Part shown: piece after piece, positions 7,762-16,761 of the stretch
Layout of the letters: the number at the start of each line of letters is the position of its first letter
How positions within the stretch are numbered: position 1 is the stretch's first letter
Source of the DNA: CAYVZU01 sp964455935
GTDB lineage: Bacteria; Fibrobacterota; CAYVZU01
Direction: 5' to 3'
DNA: 51,858 nt
NCBI GenBank assembly: GCA_964455935.1
Contig: CAYVZU010000011.1
Span: 1 to 51,858, forward strand
The notes under the pieces: generated by a model
The model's database searches: none
The model's input: the letters and a program-made list of their open reading frames with translations, nothing else
What the model was told of the DNA's origin: nothing
Position numbers and translations under genes: made by a program

Positions 7762-8691
7762 CTATCGCAGCAGATCCTTCAGCGGCTTGGGCAAGGTCTG
7801 ACTGTATCGATTGCGGATCAAGGCCTGTTCATCGATGAAGAAAATCCCCAGATGCCCTTCCCGGACCGTCAATCCGCCGGGTTCCCGGGCCAGGCAGACG
7901 ACCACCTTTTGGCCGGGGGTCAGAAAGAAATTGGATTGCTCCTCCCGCCGCTGGGCCGAAGCATCGCGGCTGATGTAGAATGGGACATCGTTCCGGCCCC
8001 GGTTGCGGAAGTGGATGCGCCGGTAATTATCGGTATAGGAACAGGACACCTCGCCGGCGGCCAGATTTCCTTTCAGCGGCTGCACTGAATCCAGTTCCAT
8101 TCGCACCCGCACTCCGCCCGAGATGCTTGCGACGGCTTGTTTAACCCTGGCTTGCACAACGAGATCGGAGCTGTTGAGAATACCCGCGGGCCGGAATCGG
8201 TTTCCCAATTCCGACAGGAGCTTTTCAAAATCATCGATGCTCAGCGAGGCTTTGGGGGCAAACCGCGCATAGACCGAATCGCGAAACACCGGAACAACCA
8301 GATCGAGATAATACCCGGCGCCGCCCGAAAACTCGCGTTCGTCGGGGAACAGATAGGCCAGGTAGAAGACGGCTTCCATTCCCTCGGGCAAATCCGTATC
8401 GGCCACCTGGTACAGCTTGTCATGGTACATGGCCCGGCCGCCCACCAGAACGCGCACCTCGTCGCCCAAACCGATCTCGCCTTTAAATGTGCGGCGGACT
8501 TTCATCTGGGCGAAGTATTTCTGCACCGGGGAGCCCTCTGCTTTGCCTTCGAACCCGGAGGCTTTCACCGTTCCTAGAAAGACCGCCGAGGCATTCGCGT
8601 ATTTGCGCTCGAACGGCGTGAGCCCGAACCCATGGGCGGCCAGCAGAAAGAGGATCAGACCGGATACAACATACCGTCTTGGACGCATCAT
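7762..8691 (-). CDS. Exported protein of unknown function
   Basis: A 309-residue protein with a clear signal peptide (MMRPRRYVV basic start, hydrophobic GLILFLLAAHGFG, cleavage near residue 23-24). The rest is soluble, beta-rich, with two alternating regions of the type FLGTVKASGFEG and VQARVKQAV that could be a duplicated fold; near the C terminus FYISRDASAQRREEQSNF and GQKVVVCLAREPGG resemble the end of proteins that handle secreted domains, but I recognise no family. AAGGAG five bases upstream fixes the start at 8691. It faces away from the deacetylase at 8922, sharing a 230-bp intergenic region with it. Confidence 0.75.
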   Translation of the reverse strand: MMRPRRYVVSGLILFLLAAHGFGLTPFERKYANASAVFLGTVKASGFEGKAEGSPVQKYFAQMKVRRTFKGEIGLGDEVRVLVGGRAMYHDKLYQVADTDLPEGMEAVFYLAYLFPDEREFSGGAGYYLDLVVPVFRDSVYARFAPKASLSIDDFEKLLSELGNRFRPAGILNSSDLVVQARVKQAVASISGGVRVRMELDSVQPLKGNLAAGEVSCSYTDNYRRIHFRNRGRNDVPFYISRDASAQRREEQSNFFLTPGQKVVVCLAREPGGLTVREGHLGIFFIDEQALIRNRYSQTLPKPLKDLLR

Positions 8692-8838
8692 CTGATCTCC
8701 TTGAGGGGTGGTCATTGATATCCTTTCCCCTAAAATCTTGCCGCTGTGCACCCTGAGTCAAGCGGTTGGGCTCTTCTATCCCTGGCCCCCAATGGTTGTA
8801 TTCGGCCATATTGGCCCTGCCACCCTTCTTGTTACTCC

Positions 8839-8877
8839 AGCAAAGCTTTGCTTTTTCTGCTGCATAATTTTTATGAT
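8839..8877 (+). promoter_or_regulatory. Promoter with overlapping palindrome upstream of the deacetylase
   Basis: TTGCTT at 8848-8853 and TATGAT at 8872-8877, spacer 18. A perfect 14-bp palindrome, AGCAAAGCTTTGCT (8839-8852), overlaps the -35 box, which is a usual place for a repressor operator. The mRNA would have a leader of about 38 bases including GGGAG before ATG 8922. The same palindrome followed by TTTTT could alternatively be a weak terminator. Confidence 0.45.
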
Positions 8878-8921
8878 AATCTCGTGGGGTTCCGGTCCTT
8901 TCCAAATGTGGGAGCAGAAAC

Positions 8922-10352
8922 ATGGTTTATTCAGCCCGGGGCCGAGCCTTCGCAGGGCTCCTCGCCTGTTTGTTGCTGTCCGGAACTTGCCTGTCCGCCG
9001 CCGAAATCCCGCCGGCTTCCGCTTTGCTCTCAATTGCCAAATGGAAAGATGACAAGCGCGCTGCTCTGTCCATGGGTTCGGATGACGGTTTGGTCCGATG
9101 CATCAAGAGCACCTGGACTTTGGGCAACCCGAATGTGCCGTATGATGGTTACTACCTCCTCAAAGCGCAATACCAGATTCCGGTCACGTTCTTTATCGAC
9201 CCCAAGCAGCTCGACGATCCTGTCTGGCAGCCGTTTTCGAGCTATGCCCCGGTAAGCCAGCCTCCCTCCTGTGGCGGAACATGGCAGGACTGGCTGATCA
9301 TGCATAATCAGGGTCACGAGATCGCAAGCCACACGTATTCGCATGCGGCGTTCAATTCCCAGCCGGGCGTTTACGACCCTGAATATGAGATGAGCGAGGC
9401 GGCCGTGAGAATTCAGGCGAACATCGGCGTCCGTCCTTTGTCGTTTAATATGCCATTCACAGCCGCTCCCAGCAGTGCTTTCGCCATGGCACGGCAATAC
9501 TATCCCGTCATCGCCAATGACTGTTGGGCTGATGCGGAGCACGTGTATTTCGATTTCAGCGATGCAACGATCCAAGGGGCCATGGAGGCAAGGCTAAACA
9601 CCGCCATCGCCGCGAGGAAATGGTTTTCGGGGGTGGGTCATGGAATCCGCACCGAGCTGGGCCGCGCGGAGGAGGCGGTGCCGGGTTTCGCCCAAAACGG
9701 CATGAAGTGGGATGGCTTTGGTCCCATCGAATACAGCGTTCTGGACGCCTTTTTTCGCTATGCCGCAACGCAGCGCGACAGCCTTTTTATTGGCACGTTC
9801 CGAGAGGTGCGGCTTTACCAGGTTGAACGAAGGGAAGCGGTCTTTAAAATAATCAGTGATGCACCCGGTACCATTGTCTTCGAGGTGAACCATGCTCTTG
9901 ATGCTCAACTCTACAATGTTCCGATTACGGTACGCGTGCCCGGCTGGATGATCATTCAAAGCATCGCCCAGGGCACAACAACTCTGACTCCCACGGTCAA
10001 GGGGTGGTTCAAAGTCTTCGATGTGCTTCCCAACCAGGGCGCGGTGACGTTGCGATGGGATGAGACGGGAATTCGTCTTCCGAACCGCGGCAAGGCTGAG
10101 GCCCTGGCCTTGACGTTTTCTCCGCTCCAAAATTCCGTGCGGTTCGTTCTGCCTTTCCCGGGCGATGTGGCGCTTTCCTTTTTCGATGCCCATGGACGGA
10201 AGTTCGCCACGGATTTTGCCGGGCCAAAAAGTTCGGGCGAGCACGTCGTTTCGTTGCCCTCCTCGCTGCGCAGTTCGGGTTGCCGCGTCTTTTATTGCCG
10301 TTTGGAGATGGAGTTTGGTATTGCCGGCAAAGCATTTGTTTCCCTTCGATAG
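8922..10352 (+). CDS. Secreted polysaccharide deacetylase with a T9SS/FlgD-like C-terminal tail
   Basis: A 476-residue exported protein. Signal peptide: residues 1-27 (FAGLLACLLLSGTCLSA). The NodB-type carbohydrate esterase 4 domain spans about 35-300: SMGSDDGLV supplies the general base/metal aspartates and HEIASHTYSHAAF the two metal histidines. A beta domain follows, and the last 80 residues (SVRFVLPFPGDVALSFFDAHG...VFYCRLEMEF...KAFVSLR) resemble the Por-secretion/FlgD Ig-like sorting tail common in FCB bacteria. GGGAG seven bases before ATG 8922 supports the start. Likely acts on an N-acetylated glycan outside the cell; exact substrate unknown. The tail assignment is by pattern only. Confidence 0.8.
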   Translation: MVYSARGRAFAGLLACLLLSGTCLSAAEIPPASALLSIAKWKDDKRAALSMGSDDGLVRCIKSTWTLGNPNVPYDGYYLLKAQYQIPVTFFIDPKQLDDPVWQPFSSYAPVSQPPSCGGTWQDWLIMHNQGHEIASHTYSHAAFNSQPGVYDPEYEMSEAAVRIQANIGVRPLSFNMPFTAAPSSAFAMARQYYPVIANDCWADAEHVYFDFSDATIQGAMEARLNTAIAARKWFSGVGHGIRTELGRAEEAVPGFAQNGMKWDGFGPIEYSVLDAFFRYAATQRDSLFIGTFREVRLYQVERREAVFKIISDAPGTIVFEVNHALDAQLYNVPITVRVPGWMIIQSIAQGTTTLTPTVKGWFKVFDVLPNQGAVTLRWDETGIRLPNRGKAEALALTFSPLQNSVRFVLPFPGDVALSFFDAHGRKFATDFAGPKSSGEHVVSLPSSLRSSGCRVFYCRLEMEFGIAGKAFVSLR

Positions 10353-10399
10353 CGCTTCGAACCGTTCCCAACCCGATTAATTCTAGTATTTTCCTCTTC

Positions 10400-11053
10400 A
10401 TGCGTTTTGTCGTCCCCCTTTTCATTTTTGCCATGAGCGCAATGGCTGCCGAGAAGCCATGCGAGGTCACCATCGCCCGCCTCAAATACCAGGGAGGAGG
10501 GGATTGGTACGCCAATCCGACCTCGCTTCCCAATTTGATCAAGGCCATTGGCGAGCGGACCCAAATCAAGATCTGCCCGGACGAGAAGATTGTGGAACTA
10601 ATGAGCCCCGACCTGTTTTCTCATCCCTTTCTCTATATGACGGGCCACGGAAACGTGCGGTTCAGCGATGAAGAAGTGCTCCAGATGCGCGAGTATCTGA
10701 TGCGAGGCGGCTTTCTGCTGGCCGACGACAACTACGGCCTCGACGCCTCGTTTCGGCGCGAAATGAAAAGGGTATTCCCCGAACTCTCGCTGACGGAACT
10801 TCCTTTTTCGCACCCCATCTACCAATGTTTTTACAAATTCCCGCAAGGCCTGCCCAAGATCCACAAGCATGATGGAGCGCCGGCCCAGGGTCTTGGATTG
10901 TTCTTTCAAGGCCGATTGATGGTGTTCTATTCATTCAGCGCGGACCTGGGCGACGGCTGGGAAGACACGGACGTGCACAACGACCCGCCGGAGCTGCACG
11001 AAGCCGCTCTGCGCATGGGAATCAACATTCTCACCTACTTTCTGACCGAGTAG
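10400..11053 (+). CDS. DUF4159-type exported protein
   Basis: A 217-residue protein with a signal peptide (MRFVVPLFIFAMSAMAA). The mature part has the DUF4159 pattern: VTIARLKYQGGGDWYANP, then PFLYMTGHGNV, then LRxYLMRGGFLLADDNYG and the FPELSLTELPFSHPIY region, ending with AALRMGINILTYFLTE. The fold is related to ThuA/glutamine-amidotransferase-like domains, but the function is unknown. ATG 10400 begins directly at the signal peptide; no Shine-Dalgarno is seen, and TAGTAT at 10384-10389 could be a -10 box that gives a leader of only a few bases. It is followed after five bases by the DUF4175-like gene, the usual neighbour of this family. Confidence 0.82.
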   Translation: MRFVVPLFIFAMSAMAAEKPCEVTIARLKYQGGGDWYANPTSLPNLIKAIGERTQIKICPDEKIVELMSPDLFSHPFLYMTGHGNVRFSDEEVLQMREYLMRGGFLLADDNYGLDASFRREMKRVFPELSLTELPFSHPIYQCFYKFPQGLPKIHKHDGAPAQGLGLFFQGRLMVFYSFSADLGDGWEDTDVHNDPPELHEAALRMGINILTYFLTE

Positions 11054-11058
11054 AGAGC

Positions 11059-14000
11059 ATGGCCGCTTCAGTCCTCTCGCGCAAAATACGGGTCCAGCAG
11101 GTTGTGATCTGGGCGGCAAACCTCCTTGATTCCCTTGTCCGCCTTATTCCCTTTTTTCTGGGAATCGTCCTTCTCTACGGCGCCTCGGCTCTGTTTCTGG
11201 TCCACACACCCGGCACGGCCCGGAGCCTAGACGCGCTTCTGCTTGTCATTGTTTTGCTGGCATTGCTGTTCCGGGTTCTGCAGCTTCGCCGGCGGGCCGG
11301 AAATCTGGTCCAGGTTGCCTGGCAATTGGAGCAAAAGACGCCAGCGCTCCGCAGCGATCTGTCAAATGCCCTTCAATTTTCTGGCCATGGCACACCCGAG
11401 GGCTCAAGCGAATGCCTGACCCGTCTGGCTGTGGCAAGGGGATGCGCCGCAGCCGCATCCTTACGATGGAAGGACTCTCTGCCGGACATCGTTCTCTCGA
11501 AGCCCAAACGAATCGCCGGCCTTGCTCTGGCCATAGCGGTTCTGGCGCTTGTTTGCGTTTCGCCGCTTTCGCGCAGATCCGTGATCGGACTCCTGCAGCC
11601 GTCCCGCCTGGCAGCCAATACGGTTCCCCTCCATGTGGCGCCCGGGAATGCAGTTGTGGTTTGGGGTGACTCGCTTGTGATTACGGTGGTGGATCGCCAC
11701 GGTGAAGTGTTGGACTGGCAGGTTTCGGATCCGGACCTGATGCGGGCCGTATTCCACTATCGCTCCCATGACACGGCGTCGCTGATGCTGCCGCAGGTCC
11801 GCAAGCCCTTTTCCTATTCGGTTCGATCTCTGCGCCGGGCCAGCCCGGAATACAACGTGCAGGTACGGGCCCGTCCTCGCATCGAGGAACTCAGAATCAC
11901 GTTGCGTTACCCGAGCTACATCGGCCAAACGCCCAAGGCCCTTGCGCCGGACCTGGGCGACTTCTCGGCTCCCCTGGGAACGCGCGTCGATCTGGAGTTG
12001 AGAGCCAATAAGGCCCTTCGGACCGGCGATATTCTCATCCTGCCGGGCTCGCGCGCGGTCTCGATGGCGGTCAACGGAAGGACCGTCCGCGGTTCATTTC
12101 GCGTGGACGCGAACCTGGAATATGAAGTTGCCGTCCGGGACATCGATTCTCTCGCCGGCGATGACGCAATTCGCTATCGGGTCGGGGTCATTGGCGATCA
12201 GCCGCCCGCCGTGGCCCTTGCGCGGCCCGGCGAGGACCTGGTGCTTGACCGCAGCCTGCAAGTGGCGCTGGCCGCGGTGGTCGAGGACGATTACGGCTTG
12301 TCGGCCATTCGGCTGCACTACCGGATTCAGAGCGAAGACGGGTTGGCCCCCGAGGATTCCATTGCGCTGCCCTTGCGGCGGCTGGGCCGGCGCATCGATA
12401 CCGTGGAGACCGCGTGGGACCTCCGGCGAATCTCGATCTACCCCGGCGACGAAATCCAGTTCTGGGTCAAGGCCTGGGACAACGATGCTATTCATGGCGC
12501 CAAACCCGGTCAGAGCGTGGTCCGCAAGGCCCGGTTCCCCTCGACGCGCGAGATCTATGCGCAGGCACAGAAGGAAGAGGAAATGCTGGCAGCGGATCTG
12601 CAATCCGCCAGGCAGGCGCAGGAGCGTCTCCAAAAAGAAACAGAGAGCTTGCAGCAGAAAATGCAGACCAAGGCGCCGGGGCCCAAAGAAACCGCGCGCA
12701 TGGACCGGCTGCAGGAAGACCAGTTGGAACTGGCGCAAAGCATCGATTCGCTGGCCCAGAGAATCGCGGATCAGGTGGCCACCCAGCTTTCCGACGAGTC
12801 GGTGCGGTCATCCGTGGAGCAACGGATGGGCGAACTGCGCAAGCAGGTGGACGCGCTTCGCAATTCCCGGTTTGCCGAGTTGTTCGAAAAGATGGGAACG
12901 ATGCCGGCACAACCGGATCTGGCCCGCCTGCGCCAGATGCTCGAACAGACCGCCCGCGAGCAGCAGGACCTGCTGTCGCAACTCGATCAAACCCTGGAAT
13001 ACCTCAGGCAATTGCAGGCGCAAAACCGCATACAGGACCTGGCCGAGCAACTCTCACAAATGGCGGATCAGCAGGATAGTCTTCTGAAAGAAACGGGGCG
13101 CAATCCGGCCAATGCCCAATCGGCCGCCAATCGCCAGGAGCGGCTGGCCCAAAATCTTGAGGCCCTGCAGAAGACGATGCAGTCCGCTCAAAGCGATTCC
13201 GCGCTTGAGGCAACGATGAAGGAAGGACTCGATGCTTTGCGGCGGCAATTGGACGAAGACAGCGCATCCGGCCAGATGCGCAATGCGGCCGGAAAGCTCT
13301 CGCAGGGGCAGTTGTCGGCGGCCATGGCGGGCCAGCGGCGCGCGGCCGCGTCTTTGCGCAAGGCATCGAGCCGCATGATGGCTCTGGCGGCCAAGGCGCG
13401 GGGCCGGTCCATGGATAAGCTGATTTCGGAACTCCGCGCGCTTTCGAGCCAGCTCCTTCTGGTTTCGTTTGATGCCGAAAGCCTGGCCACCGGAAAGCGT
13501 CAGCCCGAGCCAGGAATTCTGGCCGACGAACTGGAGGCCGCGACGTCACAACTGGTGGATTTGGGACAGACTCTTGGGTTTTCGGATCCGGTTGTGATGC
13601 GCCACCTCTCCAATGCGCTTACGCAATGCCGTGTTCTGGCCGACGGCCGTTCGGGCTCGCCTTGGGCCGTTGTCGAGGCGACCAACAGGGCTATCCTGCG
13701 TTTGCAAAAGCAGGCATCCGCGTTAAGCACGATGTCGGCCAAGGCCGGCATGAGCATGAACAAGATGATGGCCGGCCTTATGGCCATGAGCTCCGAGCAG
13801 ATGATGCTTAACCAAATGCTGCGCCAGATGCTCGAAGGGGCCATGCGGGGCGGTACAAAGCCAAGCCGGGGCGAAAGCGGCCGCCTGGCCTCTTCGCAGC
13901 GGTCCCTGATGGAGCGCTACGAACAACTGCGCCGGGAAATCCAGAATCGGCCCGACCGGCCCTTTGACCCGCCCAACGTGCGCCAGAACATGGAAGAGAT

Positions 14001-14274
14001 CGTCCGCGACATCGAGAGCGGCAATGCAAATAGCGAGACGCTTCGCAAACAGGAGACTATTCTCTCGCGTATGCTCGACGGCTCGCTGTCACTCCAACAA
14101 CGGGATTTTTCCAAGAGGCGCCTGGCCGAAATCGAGCACCGCAACCTGCAACGGTCCGCGCCGCCGCCGCTGGTTCCCGAGGAGCTGCGCAAACTGAAAG
14201 CCGCCGGCACCCGTTATGCGGATTATCCGCCCGAGTACCACGATCGAATCCGGGAGTATTTGCGAAGCAATTAG
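11059..14274 (+). CDS. Large DUF4175-like membrane protein with long coiled coils
   Basis: A 1071-residue protein. Three hydrophobic segments lie near the N terminus (about 25-45, 53-72, 148-168); the rest is predicted outside the membrane. Residues 200-490 are beta-rich and include VRPRIEELRITLRYPSY and DDYGLSAIRLHYRIQ, repeated Ig-like strands typical of the DUF4175/TIGR02302-like group. From about 500 to 960 the sequence is strongly heptad-like and rich in Gln, Met, Arg and Leu (for example KMMAGLMAMSSEQMMLNQML), with many short helices. The C terminus has PEYHDRIREYLRSN. It follows the DUF4159 gene by five bases. Function unknown; the pair usually sits beside MoxR/DUF58/Bat-type genes, absent here. 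Confidence 0.75.
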   Translation: MAASVLSRKIRVQQVVIWAANLLDSLVRLIPFFLGIVLLYGASALFLVHTPGTARSLDALLLVIVLLALLFRVLQLRRRAGNLVQVAWQLEQKTPALRSDLSNALQFSGHGTPEGSSECLTRLAVARGCAAAASLRWKDSLPDIVLSKPKRIAGLALAIAVLALVCVSPLSRRSVIGLLQPSRLAANTVPLHVAPGNAVVVWGDSLVITVVDRHGEVLDWQVSDPDLMRAVFHYRSHDTASLMLPQVRKPFSYSVRSLRRASPEYNVQVRARPRIEELRITLRYPSYIGQTPKALAPDLGDFSAPLGTRVDLELRANKALRTGDILILPGSRAVSMAVNGRTVRGSFRVDANLEYEVAVRDIDSLAGDDAIRYRVGVIGDQPPAVALARPGEDLVLDRSLQVALAAVVEDDYGLSAIRLHYRIQSEDGLAPEDSIALPLRRLGRRIDTVETAWDLRRISIYPGDEIQFWVKAWDNDAIHGAKPGQSVVRKARFPSTREIYAQAQKEEEMLAADLQSARQAQERLQKETESLQQKMQTKAPGPKETARMDRLQEDQLELAQSIDSLAQRIADQVATQLSDESVRSSVEQRMGELRKQVDALRNSRFAELFEKMGTMPAQPDLARLRQMLEQTAREQQDLLSQLDQTLEYLRQLQAQNRIQDLAEQLSQMADQQDSLLKETGRNPANAQSAANRQERLAQNLEALQKTMQSAQSDSALEATMKEGLDALRRQLDEDSASGQMRNAAGKLSQGQLSAAMAGQRRAAASLRKASSRMMALAAKARGRSMDKLISELRALSSQLLLVSFDAESLATGKRQPEPGILADELEAATSQLVDLGQTLGFSDPVVMRHLSNALTQCRVLADGRSGSPWAVVEATNRAILRLQKQASALSTMSAKAGMSMNKMMAGLMAMSSEQMMLNQMLRQMLEGAMRGGTKPSRGESGRLASSQRSLMERYEQLRREIQNRPDRPFDPPNVRQNMEEIVRDIESGNANSETLRKQETILSRMLDGSLSLQQRDFSKRRLAEIEHRNLQRSAPPPLVPEELRKLKAAGTRYADYPPEYHDRIREYLRSN

Positions 14275-14370
14275 CAATTCGTAATTGAGACCAGTAATTG
14301 GGATTGGCCAAACGAGGCCGTACCCGGATAAATTGCACAAGTCCGTTCCCATAAATATGAGGGCTTCACC

Positions 14371-15099
14371 ATGCTTATCGCCCCTGAACAAACCCGGAAC
14401 AGTTCCGCCAACCTCAAGGAATACGCAGAGGTCCAATCCGTCGCGAAACGCGTCCTTTCCGAATTGCCTGCCGCCATTACATCGGAAGACACCGAACAGA
14501 GCATCGCCCAACGAGCGCAATCCCTTCTGGCCGAATATGGCGCCCCCAAAACCTGGTATTACAACGCCCCCGCACTGGTTCTGCTGGGCTCCAGAAGCTG
14601 CCTCTCTGCAGCCGGGTGTACGTACCGGCCCGCAACCGAGAAAGTGGGTACTACAAACTTGATTACAGTGGATCTCAGCCCTGTTGTTGGCGGTTGCTGG
14701 GGCGACTGTGCCCGGTCCTTCGTTGTTGAAGACGGCAAGGTTGTCTCATCTCCCAAAGGGAGGCACTACCAAAGAGGTCTGGATGTCCTTGCGGCGCTGC
14801 ACGCGGGTATGCGCGAATTCGTGCGATCTTCAACCACATTTGAAGGACTCCACGAATTTGCCACCGCTCTGGTCCAGGAACACGGCTGCGAAAACCTGGA
14901 CTACTCCGGCAATTTCGGACATAATATCGCCAAAACTCTGAACGGACGGATCTACATCCAAAGAGGAAACAAAACCCCTCTGAGGAGTGTTGGCCTGTTC
15001 AGCTTCGAGCCGTATATACGACTTGCGGAAACCCAGTGGGGCTTCAAGCACGAAGACATCTATTACTTCGATGAAAACGGCAAAGCCTGCGAGCTGTAA
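14371..15099 (+). CDS. M24-family metallopeptidase (Xaa-Pro aminopeptidase-like)
   Basis: A 242-residue single pita-bread domain. The five metal ligands of the family can be placed: Asp in TVDLSPVVGG, Asp in WGDCARSF, His in GNFGHNIA, Glu in FSFEPYI, and Glu in FKHEDIYYF. It lacks the extra N-terminal domain of full-length prolidases, as many short M24 proteins do. GAGGG seven bases upstream supports ATG 14371. The gene stands alone; its end lies 21 bases from a truncated GH1 fragment on the opposite strand, a rearrangement junction. Substrate cannot be told from sequence. Confidence 0.8.
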   Translation: MLIAPEQTRNSSANLKEYAEVQSVAKRVLSELPAAITSEDTEQSIAQRAQSLLAEYGAPKTWYYNAPALVLLGSRSCLSAAGCTYRPATEKVGTTNLITVDLSPVVGGCWGDCARSFVVEDGKVVSSPKGRHYQRGLDVLAALHAGMREFVRSSTTFEGLHEFATALVQEHGCENLDYSGNFGHNIAKTLNGRIYIQRGNKTPLRSVGLFSFEPYIRLAETQWGFKHEDIYYFDENGKACEL

Positions 15100-15120
15100 G
15101 CGATCCAAAGACGGGAATGA

Positions 15121-15330
15121 GAGTCCAATCGCCTTCATGATCGCAACATCTTCCTTGTACCGGCGGTAGTGATCGCAGGCGGTATCGCCGTTTTGGTTGC
15201 TCCAGATCGTGTTGCCCCTGCGGCAGAATATGTCCCATACGGAAAGGCCTTTTCCATCCTCGAAAGCGGCCCCTTCAATCTGGTACGATGCCGCGGCGGC
15301 ACCCCAGATAAAATTCTTTAAAAAACCCAT
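15121..15330 (-). pseudogene. N-terminal fragment of a GH1 beta-glucosidase
   Basis: Reading leftwards from ATG 15330 the protein starts MGFLKNFIWGAAAASYQIEG and continues through GKGLSVWDIFC, CDHYRRYKEDVAIMKAIGL: the first 70 residues of glycoside hydrolase family 1, including the QIEG glycone-site residues and the DHY motif. At about 15121 similarity ends where GH1 enzymes continue with the RFSISW motif; beyond this the frame runs antisense into the M24 gene. About 85 percent of the enzyme is missing, including both catalytic glutamates, so it is non-functional. GGGGTG precedes the ATG, and a good promoter is still upstream. Confidence 0.85.
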
Positions 15331-15386
15331 AATCACCCCAAGGCAGGAAGGTTTTGACGAAACAACCTATAGAACCGATCTCGAAG

Positions 15387-15417
15387 ATTATATAGAAGAA
15401 ACACAGGATCCCTGCAA
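15387..15417 (-). promoter_or_regulatory. Orphan promoter of the GH1 fragment
   Basis: On the minus strand TTGCAG (15417-15412) is followed after 19 bases by a perfect TATAAT (15392-15387), or after 17 bases by TATATA. Transcription would start about 50 bases before the GH1 fragment ATG at 15330 and run towards the M24 gene end, producing antisense RNA over it unless stopped. Confidence 0.5.
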
Positions 15418-15519
15418 GACCGCGCCGAGAAGGCAGGATCCTTGGGCCAAAGCCCAGAAACCGGGGGCCTTGGTTGGTCCGATACCAGTGGTCCCTGCTC
15501 TATAGTATATTCCTGTAAA

Positions 15520-16761
15520 ATGTCCTACGAATTATTGATCGCTCTGCGGTATCTCCGCTCGCGAAGGCGAACGGGTTTTATTTCGCTCATTACCTACATT
15601 TCGGTGGGCGGAGTATTCCTGGGTACGGCCGCTCTGATTATTGCTCTCTCCATCACCAACGGCTTCGGCAACGAGGTCCTCTCGCGCATCGTGGGTACCT
15701 TTGCCCATCTCAAGATTCAGCGCTATCACGCGGAAAGCTTCGAACCCACCGATTCGCTGACTTCCATCATCGAAAGCAATCCGCAGGTCGAAGCCAGCTC
15801 GCCCTTTATCGTCAACAAAGTTGGGGTATCGAGCAAGCATGTGCAGGACGGGGTCCTGCTGATGGGGATCGATATCCAAAAGGAGAACAGGGTCTCCGAT
15901 ATCGTTCGCAATCTCAAATACGGCAAGCTGAATTTCGACAGCGTCAGCTCCACGGCCGGCAATCGCTACCCCGGCATGGTGATGGGAACGCTGCTGGCCG
16001 ACAAACTGCGTCTGGACCTGGGCGACGAAATCACGGTCATGAGTCTGCAAGCCGGCGAGGAATGGTATCCGGGCATGGCGCCGCGCATGTCGCGGTTCGT
16101 GCTGACGGGCCTGGTCGAGTGCGGCATGTACGAATACGACGACAACATCTGTTACGCCTCCATCCCTGCGGCTCAGCGCCTCTTTGGCATGGGGCGGATG
16201 GTGACGGGGGTCCGGGTCAAGGTCAAAGACGTCTTCAAGGCCGATGTCGTGGGTCAGAAAATCCAGGAGAATCTAGGCTATCCCTATTACGGGCTCGATT
16301 GGAAAGCCCAGAACCGGACCCTGTTCTCGTGGATGAAGCTGGAGAAGGCCGTTATTTTTATGGTCATCCTGCTGATCGTTCTAGTCGCGGCCTTCAATGT
16401 GATCAGTTCGTTGACCATGGTGGTCCTCGAAAAGACAAAAGAAATCGGCATCCTGATTTCCATGGGCGCCCGAAGGGCCAGCATCCGCAGGATTTTTCTG
16501 ATCGAGGGAGTCATCATTGGGGCCGCCGGTTCGATCATGGGCGGGATTTTCGGTCTTCTGTTCTGCTTTTTGCAATATCACTACAGGTTCGTTCCCATAC
16601 CCGGCGAGGTCTTCTTCATCAATTTTCTGCCCATCCAGGTGAAATGGATCGACACCGCGTCCGTGCTGGTTGCAACCAATTTATTATGTTTTTTAGCGAC
16701 GCTGTATCCGGCCACGAAAGCCGCGAAACTGCTGCCGGTTGAAGCGCTGCGGGTGGGGTGA
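15520..16761 (+). CDS. lolC: Lipoprotein-releasing ABC transporter permease, LolC/LolE family
   Basis: A 413-residue inner-membrane protein of the MacB/LolC type. It starts with SYELLIALRYLRSRRR, has one membrane helix (about 20-45, FISLITYISVGGVFLGTAALI), a large periplasmic domain (50-270, with VSSKHVQDGVLLMGID), and three helices (about 280-310, 330-355, 375-395) containing the KTKEIGILISMGA coupling region. With LolD it extracts lipoproteins from the inner membrane for passage to the outer membrane. ATG 15520 is preceded not by a ribosome site but by TATATT at 15506-15511, suggesting a very short or absent leader. The stop TGA overlaps the lolD ATG by one base. Confidence 0.9.
   Translation: MSYELLIALRYLRSRRRTGFISLITYISVGGVFLGTAALIIALSITNGFGNEVLSRIVGTFAHLKIQRYHAESFEPTDSLTSIIESNPQVEASSPFIVNKVGVSSKHVQDGVLLMGIDIQKENRVSDIVRNLKYGKLNFDSVSSTAGNRYPGMVMGTLLADKLRLDLGDEITVMSLQAGEEWYPGMAPRMSRFVLTGLVECGMYEYDDNICYASIPAAQRLFGMGRMVTGVRVKVKDVFKADVVGQKIQENLGYPYYGLDWKAQNRTLFSWMKLEKAVIFMVILLIVLVAAFNVISSLTMVVLEKTKEIGILISMGARRASIRRIFLIEGVIIGAAGSIMGGIFGLLFCFLQYHYRFVPIPGEVFFINFLPIQVKWIDTASVLVATNLLCFLATLYPATKAAKLLPVEALRVG

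Noticed and set aside
12122..13087. 321-codon frame within the DUF4175-like gene
   Set aside because: Arg/Pro/Ser/Trp-rich out-of-frame reading of a GC-rich coiled-coil gene.
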